A DNA stretch of 64,000 bases from Natroniella sulfidigena (GCF_023223645.1 NZ_JALKBY010000003.1:62001-126000); one strand, 5' to 3'. Positions 54,192-62,175 are shown, counted from the stretch's first letter. Made by a program: numbers and translations. Notes: generated by a model not told the origin, from the sequence alone.

Positions 54192-54226
54192 AGTGGTAAC
54201 TAGTAACTTGTGATTAGTGACTAGAA
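54192..54226 (+). repeat. Class C heptamer array
   Basis: The units are AGTGGTA, ACTAGTA, ACTTGTG, ATTAGTG and ACTAGAA. It is the second tandem copy. Confidence 0.8.
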
Positions 54227-54368
54227 AAAACAACTCAGAACTTTTGTTTTTGAAGTTTTTGCTCTTGCATTATTATTTATTTGACGTTTCCTTCTAAAAT
54301 CCTTTTAGTAGATATTTGCAATTTATTATTAAGCGATTGCTCTAGATCAATCATTGATTTTTTTGCTC

Positions 54369-54405
54369 TTCAGTTATTCAATATTAAATATTAAGTATTC
54401 AATGC
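54369..54405 (+). repeat. Class B heptamer array
   Basis: The units are TTCAGTT, ATTCAAT, ATTAAAT, ATTAAGT and ATTCAAT, then GC. Confidence 0.75.
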
Positions 54406-54447
54406 TTTCCCGCTGTTTCCTTTAAGTAAATAATTCTTGCTTAACCA

Positions 54448-54485
54448 TAAAAAAGAGCTATTAGTCAATTATAATGACTAATAAT
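54448..54485 (-). terminator. Terminator of the 242-residue barrel gene
   Basis: On the minus strand TTATTAGTCATTATAATTGA then CTAATAG forms a stem around ATTATAAT and is followed by CTCTTTTTT. Confidence 0.75.
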
Positions 54486-54493
54486 TCCAACTA

Positions 54494-55222
54494 CTAAAAA
54501 TCAAGCTCAGCTCCTAGCGAAAATCCATCTACAACAGTTATAAATTCTCTGTTCCTTACTCCACTATCCTCTGTAAAGTAAAGTTCATTCTTAATCAAAT
54601 AACTGGCCTTGACTCCAAGCCACTCTCGCAGTTGATACTGCAAACCCAGATCAATTGCGACATCAATTAGATTTCCTTCGTACTCCCCTTCCGAAAAATC
54701 TGTATATTCTAGTTGGTACTGACCGATAGGTGCATGAGAAAGTCTCAAACTCACCCCAAGCTGTTGAGATAAATCAAGAGCTGCTTTGACACTCAGCGGT
54801 AGACTGATAGCTGTCAATTCTGCAAGATCATCGATTATAGCCTCTTGCCTCTTTCGTTCCCGATAATCAAGGCCAGCTCCTAGTGCTAAATCAAGCCGAC
54901 CTAAACTAAAGGGACGATATATCTCAGCTCCAACTGCTAAATAATCAGAATCACCAGTTCCTTGGGATTGATCGTAATCGCCTACTATTCCCTTACCTTT
55001 AAGATAATAACTGCCTAGCCTTGTTTCTGCTAGGAAACGAATTGCTCCTAACTCCTTCTCGCCAGCAATCCAGCTAGCTTGATTGCTTTCTTGACTACGC
55101 AATATCTCATCATTTAAGCTAGCATATCCAACACCGAAACGAAATCTATTTTCTGCTGCTTCCCCTGGTAAAGAGAACAATACAATAATCAAAAATACTA
55201 AGAAAAAAATATTTTTCTTCAT
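54494..55222 (-). CDS. Small outer-membrane beta-barrel protein
   Basis: The 242-residue protein has a signal peptide (NIFFLVFLIIVLFSLPGEAAE), then about eight to ten amphipathic strands (FRFGVGYASL, YYLKGKGIVG, LDLALGAGLDYR, LGVSLRLSHAPIG, LGVKASYLIKNELYF) and a C-terminal Phe (SLGAELDF), as in OmpX/PagL-size barrels. Function is unknown. GGGG before the ATG and its own terminator suggest a single-gene unit. Confidence 0.8.
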   Translation of the reverse strand: MKKNIFFLVFLIIVLFSLPGEAAENRFRFGVGYASLNDEILRSQESNQASWIAGEKELGAIRFLAETRLGSYYLKGKGIVGDYDQSQGTGDSDYLAVGAEIYRPFSLGRLDLALGAGLDYRERKRQEAIIDDLAELTAISLPLSVKAALDLSQQLGVSLRLSHAPIGQYQLEYTDFSEGEYEGNLIDVAIDLGLQYQLREWLGVKASYLIKNELYFTEDSGVRNREFITVVDGFSLGAELDF

Positions 55223-55361
55223 AATCAGCCCCCTGATCTATACTATCTTATGTCTTGACTATTCTTTACCAAGGTAATTAATTCCTTTTAATGCTGGGCA
55301 GATTTTTGGTTTTAGCTCTCAGCTCATGCCTCATGACTCACGACACATAGCTGATAAAAGT

Positions 55362-55397
55362 AAAAAACCTCCAGAGCCGTTGGCCCTGGAGGTTTTT
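55362..55397. terminator. Strong terminator of the 55417 porin gene
   Basis: CCTCCAGAGCCGTTGGCCCTGGAGG forms a GC-rich stem, with AAAAAA on one side and TTTTT on the other. It is probably bidirectional. Confidence 0.9.
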
Positions 55398-55416
55398 ATT
55401 TCTAATTAGGTTGTAA

Positions 55417-56490
55417 TTAGAAGTTAGTAGTTAGAGTTGTAGTGATAGTATCTTCATCTACATCATCACCAGCAAGTTCACCATCTCTATTTTCAAACTC
55501 AAACTCTAACGTAGTATTTTCAGCTAAGTCATACTCAGCACCTAGAGTTAAGACATCCACTTCATCATCGTCAGCATCATGCATAGCATACTCGAAGCTA
55601 GCTACTAAGCTTGGAGCAACATCATACGCAGCATTGAATGCGATAACTGTTTCATCATCATCAAGGAATCCAAAGTCTCCAGCTATAACATCGTCACTAT
55701 CTAAATCTAAACCACCTTCAAACAAGTCAGCTTCACCTAGATACCCTTCATCCATTTGACCATAGTCAAATCCAACAGTTAAACCTGGAGCCAATACATC
55801 AGTCTCTGCTCCTAATTGAAAAGCACTTTCTTCAAAATCAGCAAATGTTACATAGAAGTCAGCCATTTCATGGCTATTATCCACTGCAATACTGAATCCA
55901 TTTTCATCTAGATCATTAAGATCTACCTCATAAGCATCCTTAATACCTTCAATATCACTTTCTGTAAAGTCTGCTATATCTCCAGCATGTACATTATCAA
56001 CAAAGTTCAAAGTAGCTGTAGAAGTAACCTCTCCAAATACAAGATCACTTACACTAGCTTCAACAAACTTCTGAGAATCATCATTGTCTAAGTCACTAGC
56101 AAAAGAAACAGCAACATTTTCTACTGCATAAGAGAACTCTGCTCCATGTACATCAGTATCATATAGTAAATCTTGTGGTGCAGCTATTGTCCAACCATAA
56201 CCTGCTTTTAGAGCAGCTCCTGGTAATTCTACTAGATCAACATTGATCCATGCTTCGTCTACCCATGTGTCCTCATTTTCTGCTTCTAATCCTACAAAAG
56301 CTGTTACATTATCAGCTGGATTAGCTGTGAAATCTAACTCAATACTAGTTGTATTATTTACCCAACTATCATCATCATTATCCTCATACTCTCTTTCAAA
56401 CTCAACCTCACCTGCAATGTCTACTGCCATAGCTGGTACAGCCATAGCTAAAACTAACGCTAACGCTAACAAAATTGAAATCTTTTTCAT
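55417..56490 (-). CDS. Outer-membrane porin-like barrel protein
   Basis: The 357-residue protein has a signal peptide (ILLALALVLAMAVPAMAVD) and an acidic barrel with regular strands (GEVEFEREYE, SIELDFTANP, NVTAFVGLEAENEDTWVDEAWINVDL) ending TTTLTTNF. It resembles general porins but has no SLH domain. The ATG at 56490 follows AAGGGGG; an in-frame TTG extension is unlikely. The 5' leader holds a structured core shared with the SLH porin gene and a 9-bp hairpin right before the ribosome site. Confidence 0.85.
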   Translation of the reverse strand: MKKISILLALALVLAMAVPAMAVDIAGEVEFEREYEDNDDDSWVNNTTSIELDFTANPADNVTAFVGLEAENEDTWVDEAWINVDLVELPGAALKAGYGWTIAAPQDLLYDTDVHGAEFSYAVENVAVSFASDLDNDDSQKFVEASVSDLVFGEVTSTATLNFVDNVHAGDIADFTESDIEGIKDAYEVDLNDLDENGFSIAVDNSHEMADFYVTFADFEESAFQLGAETDVLAPGLTVGFDYGQMDEGYLGEADLFEGGLDLDSDDVIAGDFGFLDDDETVIAFNAAYDVAPSLVASFEYAMHDADDDEVDVLTLGAEYDLAENTTLEFEFENRDGELAGDDVDEDTITTTLTTNF

Positions 56491-56504
56491 TATAATCCCC
56501 CTTA

Positions 56505-56528
56505 ACAATTTTATCTTGGTAAAATTGT
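56505..56528 (-). promoter_or_regulatory. Hairpin next to the ribosome binding site
   Basis: Perfect 9-bp arms ACAATTTTA and TAAAATTGT surround CCAAGA immediately upstream of AAGGGGG. It could stabilise the mRNA or control translation. Confidence 0.6.
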
Positions 56529-56570
56529 ATTTAATTTTTTTATAAAATTAAACTGAATAAGCTTATATAT

Positions 56571-56614
56571 CAAGCTTACCGGTTTACGGGGTTTCACCTC
56601 CTTTCCACCGCTTG
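56571..56614 (-). ncRNA. Candidate structured leader RNA, copy B
   Basis: On the minus strand the stem CAAGC with GCTTG and inner GGT with ACC enclose GGAAAGGAGGTG, CCCC and a GTAAACC/GGTAAGC tail. The core matches copy A at 53541 while the stems differ. It ends about 80 bases before the start codon. Confidence 0.55.
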
Positions 56615-56926
56615 TTAAATATCTCTCAGCTACAATAACTACTTTCTATACAAAACTACAATCTCCTGCTTAAATATGAAACTTTTTTGAAAAAATCTAA
56701 ATTAAATCTTAATTAACATATTTAAGACATTCATAGAAGATTTAAGTTAGTTAGCAAAAATTATAATCAATAATATGTATTTATTACCATTAGAATTTTG
56801 AATGATTACCAGTTTGTAATTTTCCAAAAATATCATATTAATTCAAAATTGTAAATAGAGTATCAAATTTTATTCTATTTAACCTTGACTCTTTATTTTT
56901 ACTCAAACTTAAACTTAACCTCAAAC
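56615..56926. other. Gene-free stretch upstream of the porin leader
   Basis: No gene is seen. A possible minus-strand promoter for the porin gene is TTGTAG, 18 bases, TATTGT near 56632-56661 (weak). Hexamer words (CTCAAA, CTTAAA, CTTAAC) fill 56902-56932 and include the CheW stop codon. Confidence 0.4.
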
Positions 56927-57391
56927 TTAATCAACTTCTTGGCCCACCTGCTGAATCTCCTCTACTTCCTGCTTGCTCAACAGACCTGCAAAATCCAACA
57001 AGATGATCAATCGCTCATCTCGCTTAACAACCCCCTGCAATAAATCAGCCTGAATTCCTTCAATCTGCTTAGGAGGTGGAGCAATCTCATCTCCTTCAAC
57101 TCGCAAGACTTCGGAAGCATCATCAACAATAAATCCTACCTTTGTCTCAGCCAACTCTGCTACTATAATCCTTGTATCAGAATTAACTTCAGCTTGTAAG
57201 CCAAACTTCTTTCTTAAATCAACAATAATTATGATTTCTCCGCGTAGGTTAATAATCCCAGCAATAAAATCTGAACTCTGTGGTACCGGACGAATCTCTT
57301 CCGGCCGAATAATTTCATTGACATTGTTGATATCAATCCCAAATTCCTCTTGATTCAACTCAAAAATAATCATCTGTCTTGTCACAGCCAT
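56927..57391 (-). CDS. cheW: CheW-like chemotaxis coupling protein
   Basis: The 154-residue protein is a single CheW domain with FELNQEEFGIDINNVNEII, PDFIAGIINLRGEIIIIVDLRKKFG-type strands and VDDASEVLRVEGDEI. It links chemoreceptors to the CheA kinase. No other chemotaxis gene is nearby, so it may serve a distant cluster. GGGGGG before the ATG at 57391 supports the start. Its stop lies in a hexamer-word repeat. Confidence 0.92.
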   Translation of the reverse strand: MAVTRQMIIFELNQEEFGIDINNVNEIIRPEEIRPVPQSSDFIAGIINLRGEIIIIVDLRKKFGLQAEVNSDTRIIVAELAETKVGFIVDDASEVLRVEGDEIAPPPKQIEGIQADLLQGVVKRDERLIILLDFAGLLSKQEVEEIQQVGQEVD

Positions 57392-57414
57392 CAAATCCCC
57401 CCAAACTTTAAAAG

Positions 57415-57453
57415 CAGTTAATAGTTAATAACTAATAATGAATAGTTAAGATC
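57415..57453 (+). repeat. Class G heptamer array (5 units plus tag)
   Basis: The units are CAGTTAA, TAGTTAA, TAACTAA, TAATGAA and TAGTTAA, then GATC. It lies just upstream of cheW, as the related array at 24816 lies just upstream of the Rpn gene. Confidence 0.8.
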
Positions 57454-57615
57454 AAAAAATCTAAAGTTCATTTAATATTTAAAAAATAGTTAGCTCTTAC
57501 TTAGACTCAAACTCAAACTTAGACTTAATACCTATTATAACATAATCAACCAGCTTGAACAACTTATGTTAGGGATTAATTTGTTCTTTTTTCTCAATTG
57601 TACTAATACAATTGT

Positions 57616-57645
57616 TTTACAAAAACAGTATTTTGGTGTTATAAT
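57616..57645 (+). promoter_or_regulatory. Promoter of the Spo0E-like gene
   Basis: TTTACA (57616-57621) and TATAAT (57640-57645) are separated by 18 bases, a good vegetative-type promoter on the plus strand, about 36 bases upstream of the start codon. Confidence 0.6.
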
Positions 57646-57680
57646 ATTAATATAGTAGAAAAATATGGAGTGATTAACTC

Positions 57681-57812
57681 ATGAAGGAAAACATTGAAAG
57701 GTTGAGGCAAAAATTGAATAGAACATCATCTAGTCAAGAAAGGCTCAAATTAAGCCAGGAATTGGACAAGTTAATCTTAAAATATATGAAGAGTAAAATC
57801 ACCGACAGCTAA
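57681..57812 (+). CDS. Spo0E-like aspartyl-phosphate phosphatase (43 residues)
   Basis: The short frame MKENIERLRQKLNR...SQELDKLILKYMKSK holds the SQELD signature of Spo0E/YnzD/YisI proteins at residues 25-29, on a two-helix hairpin. These enzymes dephosphorylate Spo0A-P and delay sporulation. It has a GGAG 10 bases upstream and a clear promoter. It converges on the RuvX-like gene and overlaps its 3' end by 14 bases. Its presence implies that the organism sporulates or had a sporulating ancestor. Confidence 0.88.
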   Translation: MKENIERLRQKLNRTSSSQERLKLSQELDKLILKYMKSKITDS

Positions 57813-58182
57813 AGTACCTCCGGGCCAAAATAATCGCCACATAATCATCTACCGGCTCAGGAGGGGTCTGTAAGGAGAGAGGAAGGAACTTTCTCCAGCC
57901 TGAAGGAGGGTTTTTAGTCCAATATAGATCACGTGCTTCTAAAGTCGAATTTGTCTCATCAACTAGACTGTACTCAATCATTTCAGCAACCTGCTCTTCA
58001 ATCAACTGACTTGCTGTTCCATTTCCTAGAACAACCTGCTCTATTTGATAACTATCCATTAATTTACTAATCTCTTCAACAACATCTTCTGTAGAGATTA
58101 CCTTTTGATAGGCAACCGCCAAATCAGAATCAACTACCGCAATTCCACATTTACCACGACCTGGATCAATAGCTAGTATCAT
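57799..58182 (-). CDS. RuvX/YqgF-like RNase H-fold protein
   Basis: The 127-residue protein starts ILAIDPGRGKCGIAVVD (first catalytic Asp in DPG), has VVLGNGTASQLIEEQ and ends PEPVDDYVAIILARRYF with a further Asp pair. This is the RNase H-like fold of YqgF nucleases, but it is not the housekeeping RuvX by its C-terminal half. It follows the DUF3084 gene, with which it is often paired. The ATG at 58182 is used here; a GTG at 58191 overlapping the upstream stop is an alternative. Confidence 0.8.
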   Translation of the reverse strand: MILAIDPGRGKCGIAVVDSDLAVAYQKVISTEDVVEEISKLMDSYQIEQVVLGNGTASQLIEEQVAEMIEYSLVDETNSTLEARDLYWTKNPPSGWRKFLPLSLQTPPEPVDDYVAIILARRYFSCR

Positions 58183-58187
58183 CTCAA

Positions 58188-59333
58188 TCACCTTTCAACC
58201 TTTAATTCTATATTATCGACCAATTGGTCACTGCGCCAAATATCTTCAGTAGCAGTCAACTTAATTCTTTCTACATCTTCTGTCAATAATTCTTCTAAGA
58301 CTGGATAAAGATGAATCAGACTAAGACTTCCGATTTCTCCTTTATCATTAGGTAAGACTCCATCACGAACTACTTTTTGATTTAACTCGACTAAGAATTG
58401 GTTCAACTCTGCTTCCAAATCAGTCAGATCATCAACTTGGGCCAACTGATAATCAAAGATAAGCTGCTCAGTTTCATAAACTTGATAATCCTGATACAAC
58501 TCAAATTCCAGTAATAGATCTTCATCCTTGAATGTATTTTGAGCAGCTACCAAACGAACAACATTCCTACCTTCTCGTTCAGTTAACAGCTCGACTACCT
58601 CTTCAAAGTCATGCTGCTTATATTTAACATTTTCCAAGTTTGGCCCTTCTTCTAATGATCCCTTAGCAGTTTCAAGAGCAGCAAGTAGGTCTTTTTCAAT
58701 CTCTGTCTCTTTTAGATCAACCTCAAGTGAGCTATCCAAGATCACTTCACCCTTCTGGTAAGCAATATCTCCAGTTAAAGAATGAAGGTATTTTTGCCCA
58801 AAGAGGCTTAGATTATGGGCCAAATTATCGACCTGCTGGGTCAGATCTTCCCGTTGGACAGCAAGCTGATCGACTTTAGTCCCTAGCTCCTCCTTACTTG
58901 CTCTAACTTGTTGATACTCTTCTTTAGTTGAACTCAACTGCTCTTCTAACTCCAACTTATCATCCTCTAGAAGAGCTTTATCCTCTTCTAAAGTCAAAAG
59001 ATCATCGATCTTAACCCCGATTTCAGCTTGCAGTTCGGCTAACTCATCATCCTTAGTAGTCACCTGCTGATCAAGTAGATCGATTCGCTCCACTAGCTGT
59101 TGCATATCAAATAAAGCCAACCGTACATTTTCTGAGGCAACCAATAGTAGAACCAAAGAACTGACTGTGATCAGTACTCCAGTCAAAATTGTAATAATGA
59201 TTGACGTATGCTTAGGTCTTAGACCTAGCAGGGATAATCGCTTCTTACCAACCTTCATCCCAATCTTATCACCAACATAAGCTATCGCCCCACCCATGAT
59301 TACTAGGACTATGACTAATCTGATTCCATACAT
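58188..59333 (-). CDS. DUF3084 family membrane protein
   Basis: The 381-residue protein has two N-terminal membrane segments (IRLVIVLVIMGGAIAYVGDKIG and IIITILTGVLITVSSLVLLLVA) separated by the conserved KKRLSLLGLRPKHTS, a long coiled coil (residues about 80-165) and a C-terminal domain. The family occurs in Cyanobacteria and diderm Firmicutes and its function is unknown. GGGGG precedes the ATG. Location beside Lpt genes hints at an envelope role. Confidence 0.88.
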   Translation of the reverse strand: MYGIRLVIVLVIMGGAIAYVGDKIGMKVGKKRLSLLGLRPKHTSIIITILTGVLITVSSLVLLLVASENVRLALFDMQQLVERIDLLDQQVTTKDDELAELQAEIGVKIDDLLTLEEDKALLEDDKLELEEQLSSTKEEYQQVRASKEELGTKVDQLAVQREDLTQQVDNLAHNLSLFGQKYLHSLTGDIAYQKGEVILDSSLEVDLKETEIEKDLLAALETAKGSLEEGPNLENVKYKQHDFEEVVELLTEREGRNVVRLVAAQNTFKDEDLLLEFELYQDYQVYETEQLIFDYQLAQVDDLTDLEAELNQFLVELNQKVVRDGVLPNDKGEIGSLSLIHLYPVLEELLTEDVERIKLTATEDIWRSDQLVDNIELKVER

Positions 59334-59352
59334 ATTGGCACCCCCTTAATAT

Positions 59353-59392
59353 CAGTTTACAGTTAACAGTTGACAGTGTACAGTTAAAGACA
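59353..59392 (+). repeat. Class A heptamer array (5 units plus tag)
   Basis: The units are CAGTTTA, CAGTTAA, CAGTTGA, CAGTGTA and CAGTTAA, then AGACA. It begins 20 bp upstream of the DUF3084 start. Confidence 0.85.
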
Positions 59393-59520
59393 TGAAAACA
59401 TTAAAGTCAAGAACTTAAAATCAAAATCTATTCAATTATGAGGAATGTCTCGTAATGACACCTAGATTTGTTCATCTTTCAATCTCTTGTGCAATACAAT
59501 ATACTTATAAACATCTTAAA

Positions 59521-59703
59521 AATATGAAAAATGTTTCGCAGTAATCTTAAGATTTTTTCGTTTAGTTTCTTGACGAATCGAGAACAAATAAGAGTATGAA
59601 TTAGCTAATTTTCCACTTTAAAATTAGCTTGCTCTTATTTGCTCGCAGGTGAGTCCTAGAAACTCAGAAAAAATCTTTTAAATCAAGAAGCATTTTTCAT
59701 ATT
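59521..59703. repeat. Long 183-bp foldback (near-palindrome)
   Basis: Five paired blocks run inward: AATATGAAAAATG with CATTTTTCATATT, AAGATTTTTTC with GAAAAAATCTT, AGTTTCT with AGAAACT, CAAATAAGAG with CTCTTATTTG, and AGCTAATTTT with AAAATTAGCT around a loop of CCACTTT-like bases. It lies 12 bp downstream of the lptF/G stop. It may be a MITE-like remnant or a structured RNA. Confidence 0.85.
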
Positions 59704-59714
59704 ATAACGTAAAA

Positions 59715-60809
59715 TTAATGCTTTTTAGCTAAAAGCCAAATCCCAACTCCCGCGAAAACAATATTCTGCAACCAAGCCCCTAACCACGGAGCAACTGTTC
59801 CAGCTTGCCCTAAAGCTGAACCGACCGTCATCAGTACATAATAAATAAAGACGACAATAATACTCAAACCCAATCCGATTGATGAACCAGAACGGTTAGG
59901 CTTCAATCCTAGCGGTGCTCCTACAATCGCAAAGATAAAGGAGGCAAAGGGAACTGCATACCGTTGATGATAAGTAATCAACAATTCACTGACATCTCGT
60001 CCTTCTTCCTCCATCTGACCGATATGCTCCCGCAGTTCAGCTAGCGTCATCTCATCAGGATCGGTGCCACTTCGTGAGACATCACCAGGATCTCTAGTGA
60101 TCTTATCTTGCATATTCAACCGCTCAAACTCGGTCTGAGGAACTCGACCATCATCTTCAATCTGATAGATCTTACCATCAATAAACTGCCACTGCTCCTC
60201 TAGCCAGACAGCTTTTTTAGCCTGAATAATCGTCACCAACTCTCCATCCTCAAAGTCCTGCCAACTGACCCCTTCTAATGTCTGGGTTGCCCCATCAAAC
60301 TTATCGGCTACTAAGACAAAATCAAGCCTTCCCGTATCAGAATCAACCGGTGAAATCCGTAAATTCTCTTGAGTCGTTGGCCGCTGCTCTCCTTGTCTAA
60401 TCTCCCAAACTAAATCTTCATAGACTTGAATACTAAATGGCACTAAAGTATCACTTAACAAGACAGTCAGACCACTGACTAAAAAAGCCACTATTAAGAC
60501 TGGAATGATCAATTTAGTAAAGCTGATTCCACCTGCCCTTAAAGCTGTAATCTCACTATCACCGGATAGACGACCAAAGGCCAATAAGGTGGCCAATAAC
60601 ATCGACATCGGAAAGGTAAAGATGATAATTTGAGGCAGACTTAAGAAGAATAATTGAATTACAGTCCACAACGAAGCACCATAATCCATCATCAATCCTG
60701 CCAACCTTCTCAAGACATCTGACCCGATAAATATACTAGTAAACGCAAATACACCAAAGAGAAAAGGCTGAATCAATTCGCTCAATATATAGCGATAAAT
60801 AATCTTCAT
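59715..60809 (-). CDS. LPS export permease, LptF/LptG family
   Basis: The 364-residue protein has six membrane segments: three N-terminal (with IIFTFPMSMLLATLLAFGRLSGDSEITALRAGG, the family motif) and three C-terminal (GAPLGLKPNRSGSSIGLGLSIIV). A periplasmic jellyroll-like domain lies between. With LptB it extracts LPS from the inner membrane. Only one such gene is present in the cluster, so it may work as a homodimer or with a partner elsewhere. It is the last gene of the operon. Confidence 0.92.
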   Translation of the reverse strand: MKIIYRYILSELIQPFLFGVFAFTSIFIGSDVLRRLAGLMMDYGASLWTVIQLFFLSLPQIIIFTFPMSMLLATLLAFGRLSGDSEITALRAGGISFTKLIIPVLIVAFLVSGLTVLLSDTLVPFSIQVYEDLVWEIRQGEQRPTTQENLRISPVDSDTGRLDFVLVADKFDGATQTLEGVSWQDFEDGELVTIIQAKKAVWLEEQWQFIDGKIYQIEDDGRVPQTEFERLNMQDKITRDPGDVSRSGTDPDEMTLAELREHIGQMEEEGRDVSELLITYHQRYAVPFASFIFAIVGAPLGLKPNRSGSSIGLGLSIIVVFIYYVLMTVGSALGQAGTVAPWLGAWLQNIVFAGVGIWLLAKKH

Positions 60810-60826
60810 CTAATTGGCACCTCACA

Positions 60827-61543
60827 TTACATTTTGAATTTCTCTCCTAAATAGAATTTCTTAGCTATTTCACTATTGGCTATTTCATCAGAAGTACCTG
60901 ATAATAGTATCTCACCTTGGTGCATAATATAAGCTCGATCAGTAATAGCTAAAGTTTCCCGAACACTATGATCTGTAATCAAAACACCTAAGCCTCGCTC
61001 TTTTAAATGAGAGACAATATCTTGAATATCATTGACAGCTATCGGATCAACCCCCGCAAAAGGCTCGTCTAATAAAATATAATCAGGATCTGCAGCCAAA
61101 GAACGGGCTATCTCTACCCGACGCCGTTCTCCTCCTGACAGCATATAACCTTTTTGATCCCTGACATACTCAATATCAAATTCAGCCAATAACTCTTCCA
61201 TAATCTCTTGATCATCCTCTGGGCGATCGATCATCTCCAAAATAGCCATGATATTCTCTTCAACGGTCAACTTTCTGAAGACAGAAGCCTCCTGAGCCAA
61301 GTAACCAATTCCCTTTCTAGCTCGCTGATGCATTGGTAATTTAGTAATATCATTACCATTTAGCTCAATTCTACCAGCATTGGGGCTGACCAATCCAACT
61401 ACCATATAAAAGGTAGTCGTCTTTCCTGCCCCATTTGGCCCTAAGATTCCTACGATCTCACCTTGCTCAACCTTAAAATTAACTCCATCAACAACATCCT
61501 TACCATCATAAGTTTTGACCAAATCAACTGCTCTAATCGGCAT
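60827..61543 (-). CDS. lptB: LPS export ABC transporter ATPase LptB
   Basis: The 238-residue ABC ATPase has Walker A GPNGAGKTT, Q-loop region LAQEASVFRKLTVEENI (an LptB hallmark), signature LSGGERRR and Walker B YILLDEPFAGVDP, then the H-loop in LITDHSVRETL. Its start overlaps the lptA stop. It powers LPS transport with the LptF/G permease. Confidence 0.96.
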   Translation of the reverse strand: MPIRAVDLVKTYDGKDVVDGVNFKVEQGEIVGILGPNGAGKTTTFYMVVGLVSPNAGRIELNGNDITKLPMHQRARKGIGYLAQEASVFRKLTVEENIMAILEMIDRPEDDQEIMEELLAEFDIEYVRDQKGYMLSGGERRRVEIARSLAADPDYILLDEPFAGVDPIAVNDIQDIVSHLKERGLGVLITDHSVRETLAITDRAYIMHQGEILLSGTSDEIANSEIAKKFYLGEKFKM

Positions 61544-62175
61544 TAATTATCACCTCGCTGCCTACTAGGAAGGATCAATCTCGTCTCCCCTTGAGCCTTC
61601 ATCTTTCTTGTTGTCAGATCAAATACAATCTCTTGGGCATTCATCTTCTGACCACCCCGCTCAGCTTCGACATTGCCAGTTAAAATAACCTGCTCACGCT
61701 GTTGATAAAAGTCAAGCCGATCTGCATAAGCCACAAAATCATCCTCTTGATCTTCAAGATAGACCTGATCAGTAGCGGTAAATTGCTCAGCAGCTACATC
61801 AAAGTCAAATTGCCCTGCTGTAATCAATAAACCATCAGCTTCAACCCTAGGGTTACCTTCTAATCTCCCTTGTTGGGACTGATTATCATAGATTAAATAA
61901 TCACCGATCATCCGTTGTTGTTGCTGTTTAAAGACTACGTCTCCTTCAGCCTCTATCTGCTCTAACTCTTGATTGGCCATTAACTTTTGTGTCGTTAAGC
62001 TGAGATCACCTTCTCTAAAACTGACATTACCTGTAGCAATTACTTCACCCTCTAAGTCATCAATAATTAATTCATCAGCTTTCAATTCAACTTCTTGGTA
62101 TTCCCCTGCTACTACTGCTGTCACCATTAAACAGAGTAAGACTGTAACGATAACTCCCATTAAATATTTATTCAT
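61543..62175 (-). CDS. lptA: LPS transport periplasmic protein LptA
   Basis: The 210-residue protein has a signal peptide or anchor (LMGVIVTVLLCLMVTAVVAGE) and OstA-type beta-jellyroll repeats (GEVIATGNVSFREGDLSLTTQKLMANQELEQIEAEGDVVFKQ). It forms the bridge between LptC and LptD. The ATG at 62175 overlaps the lptC stop by 8 bases and has AGGTG upstream. Confidence 0.92.
   Translation of the reverse strand: MNKYLMGVIVTVLLCLMVTAVVAGEYQEVELKADELIIDDLEGEVIATGNVSFREGDLSLTTQKLMANQELEQIEAEGDVVFKQQQQRMIGDYLIYDNQSQQGRLEGNPRVEADGLLITAGQFDFDVAAEQFTATDQVYLEDQEDDFVAYADRLDFYQQREQVILTGNVEAERGGQKMNAQEIVFDLTTRKMKAQGETRLILPSRQRGDN

Larger units (their letters stand above)
54041..54310 (+). repeat. Tandem repeat of about 125 bp, 2.2 copies
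   Basis: The block starting CTAAAATCC recurs with ends at 54053, 54180 and 54302 (periods 127 and 122). Each full copy holds a class C heptamer array and a TTTGACG block. No gene is present in 53668-54447. Confidence 0.75.

Noticed and set aside
55442-55759. Plus-strand open frame inside the porin gene
   Set aside because: The Ser-rich translation is the antisense of an acidic coding region, a common artefact of Asp/Glu-rich genes.
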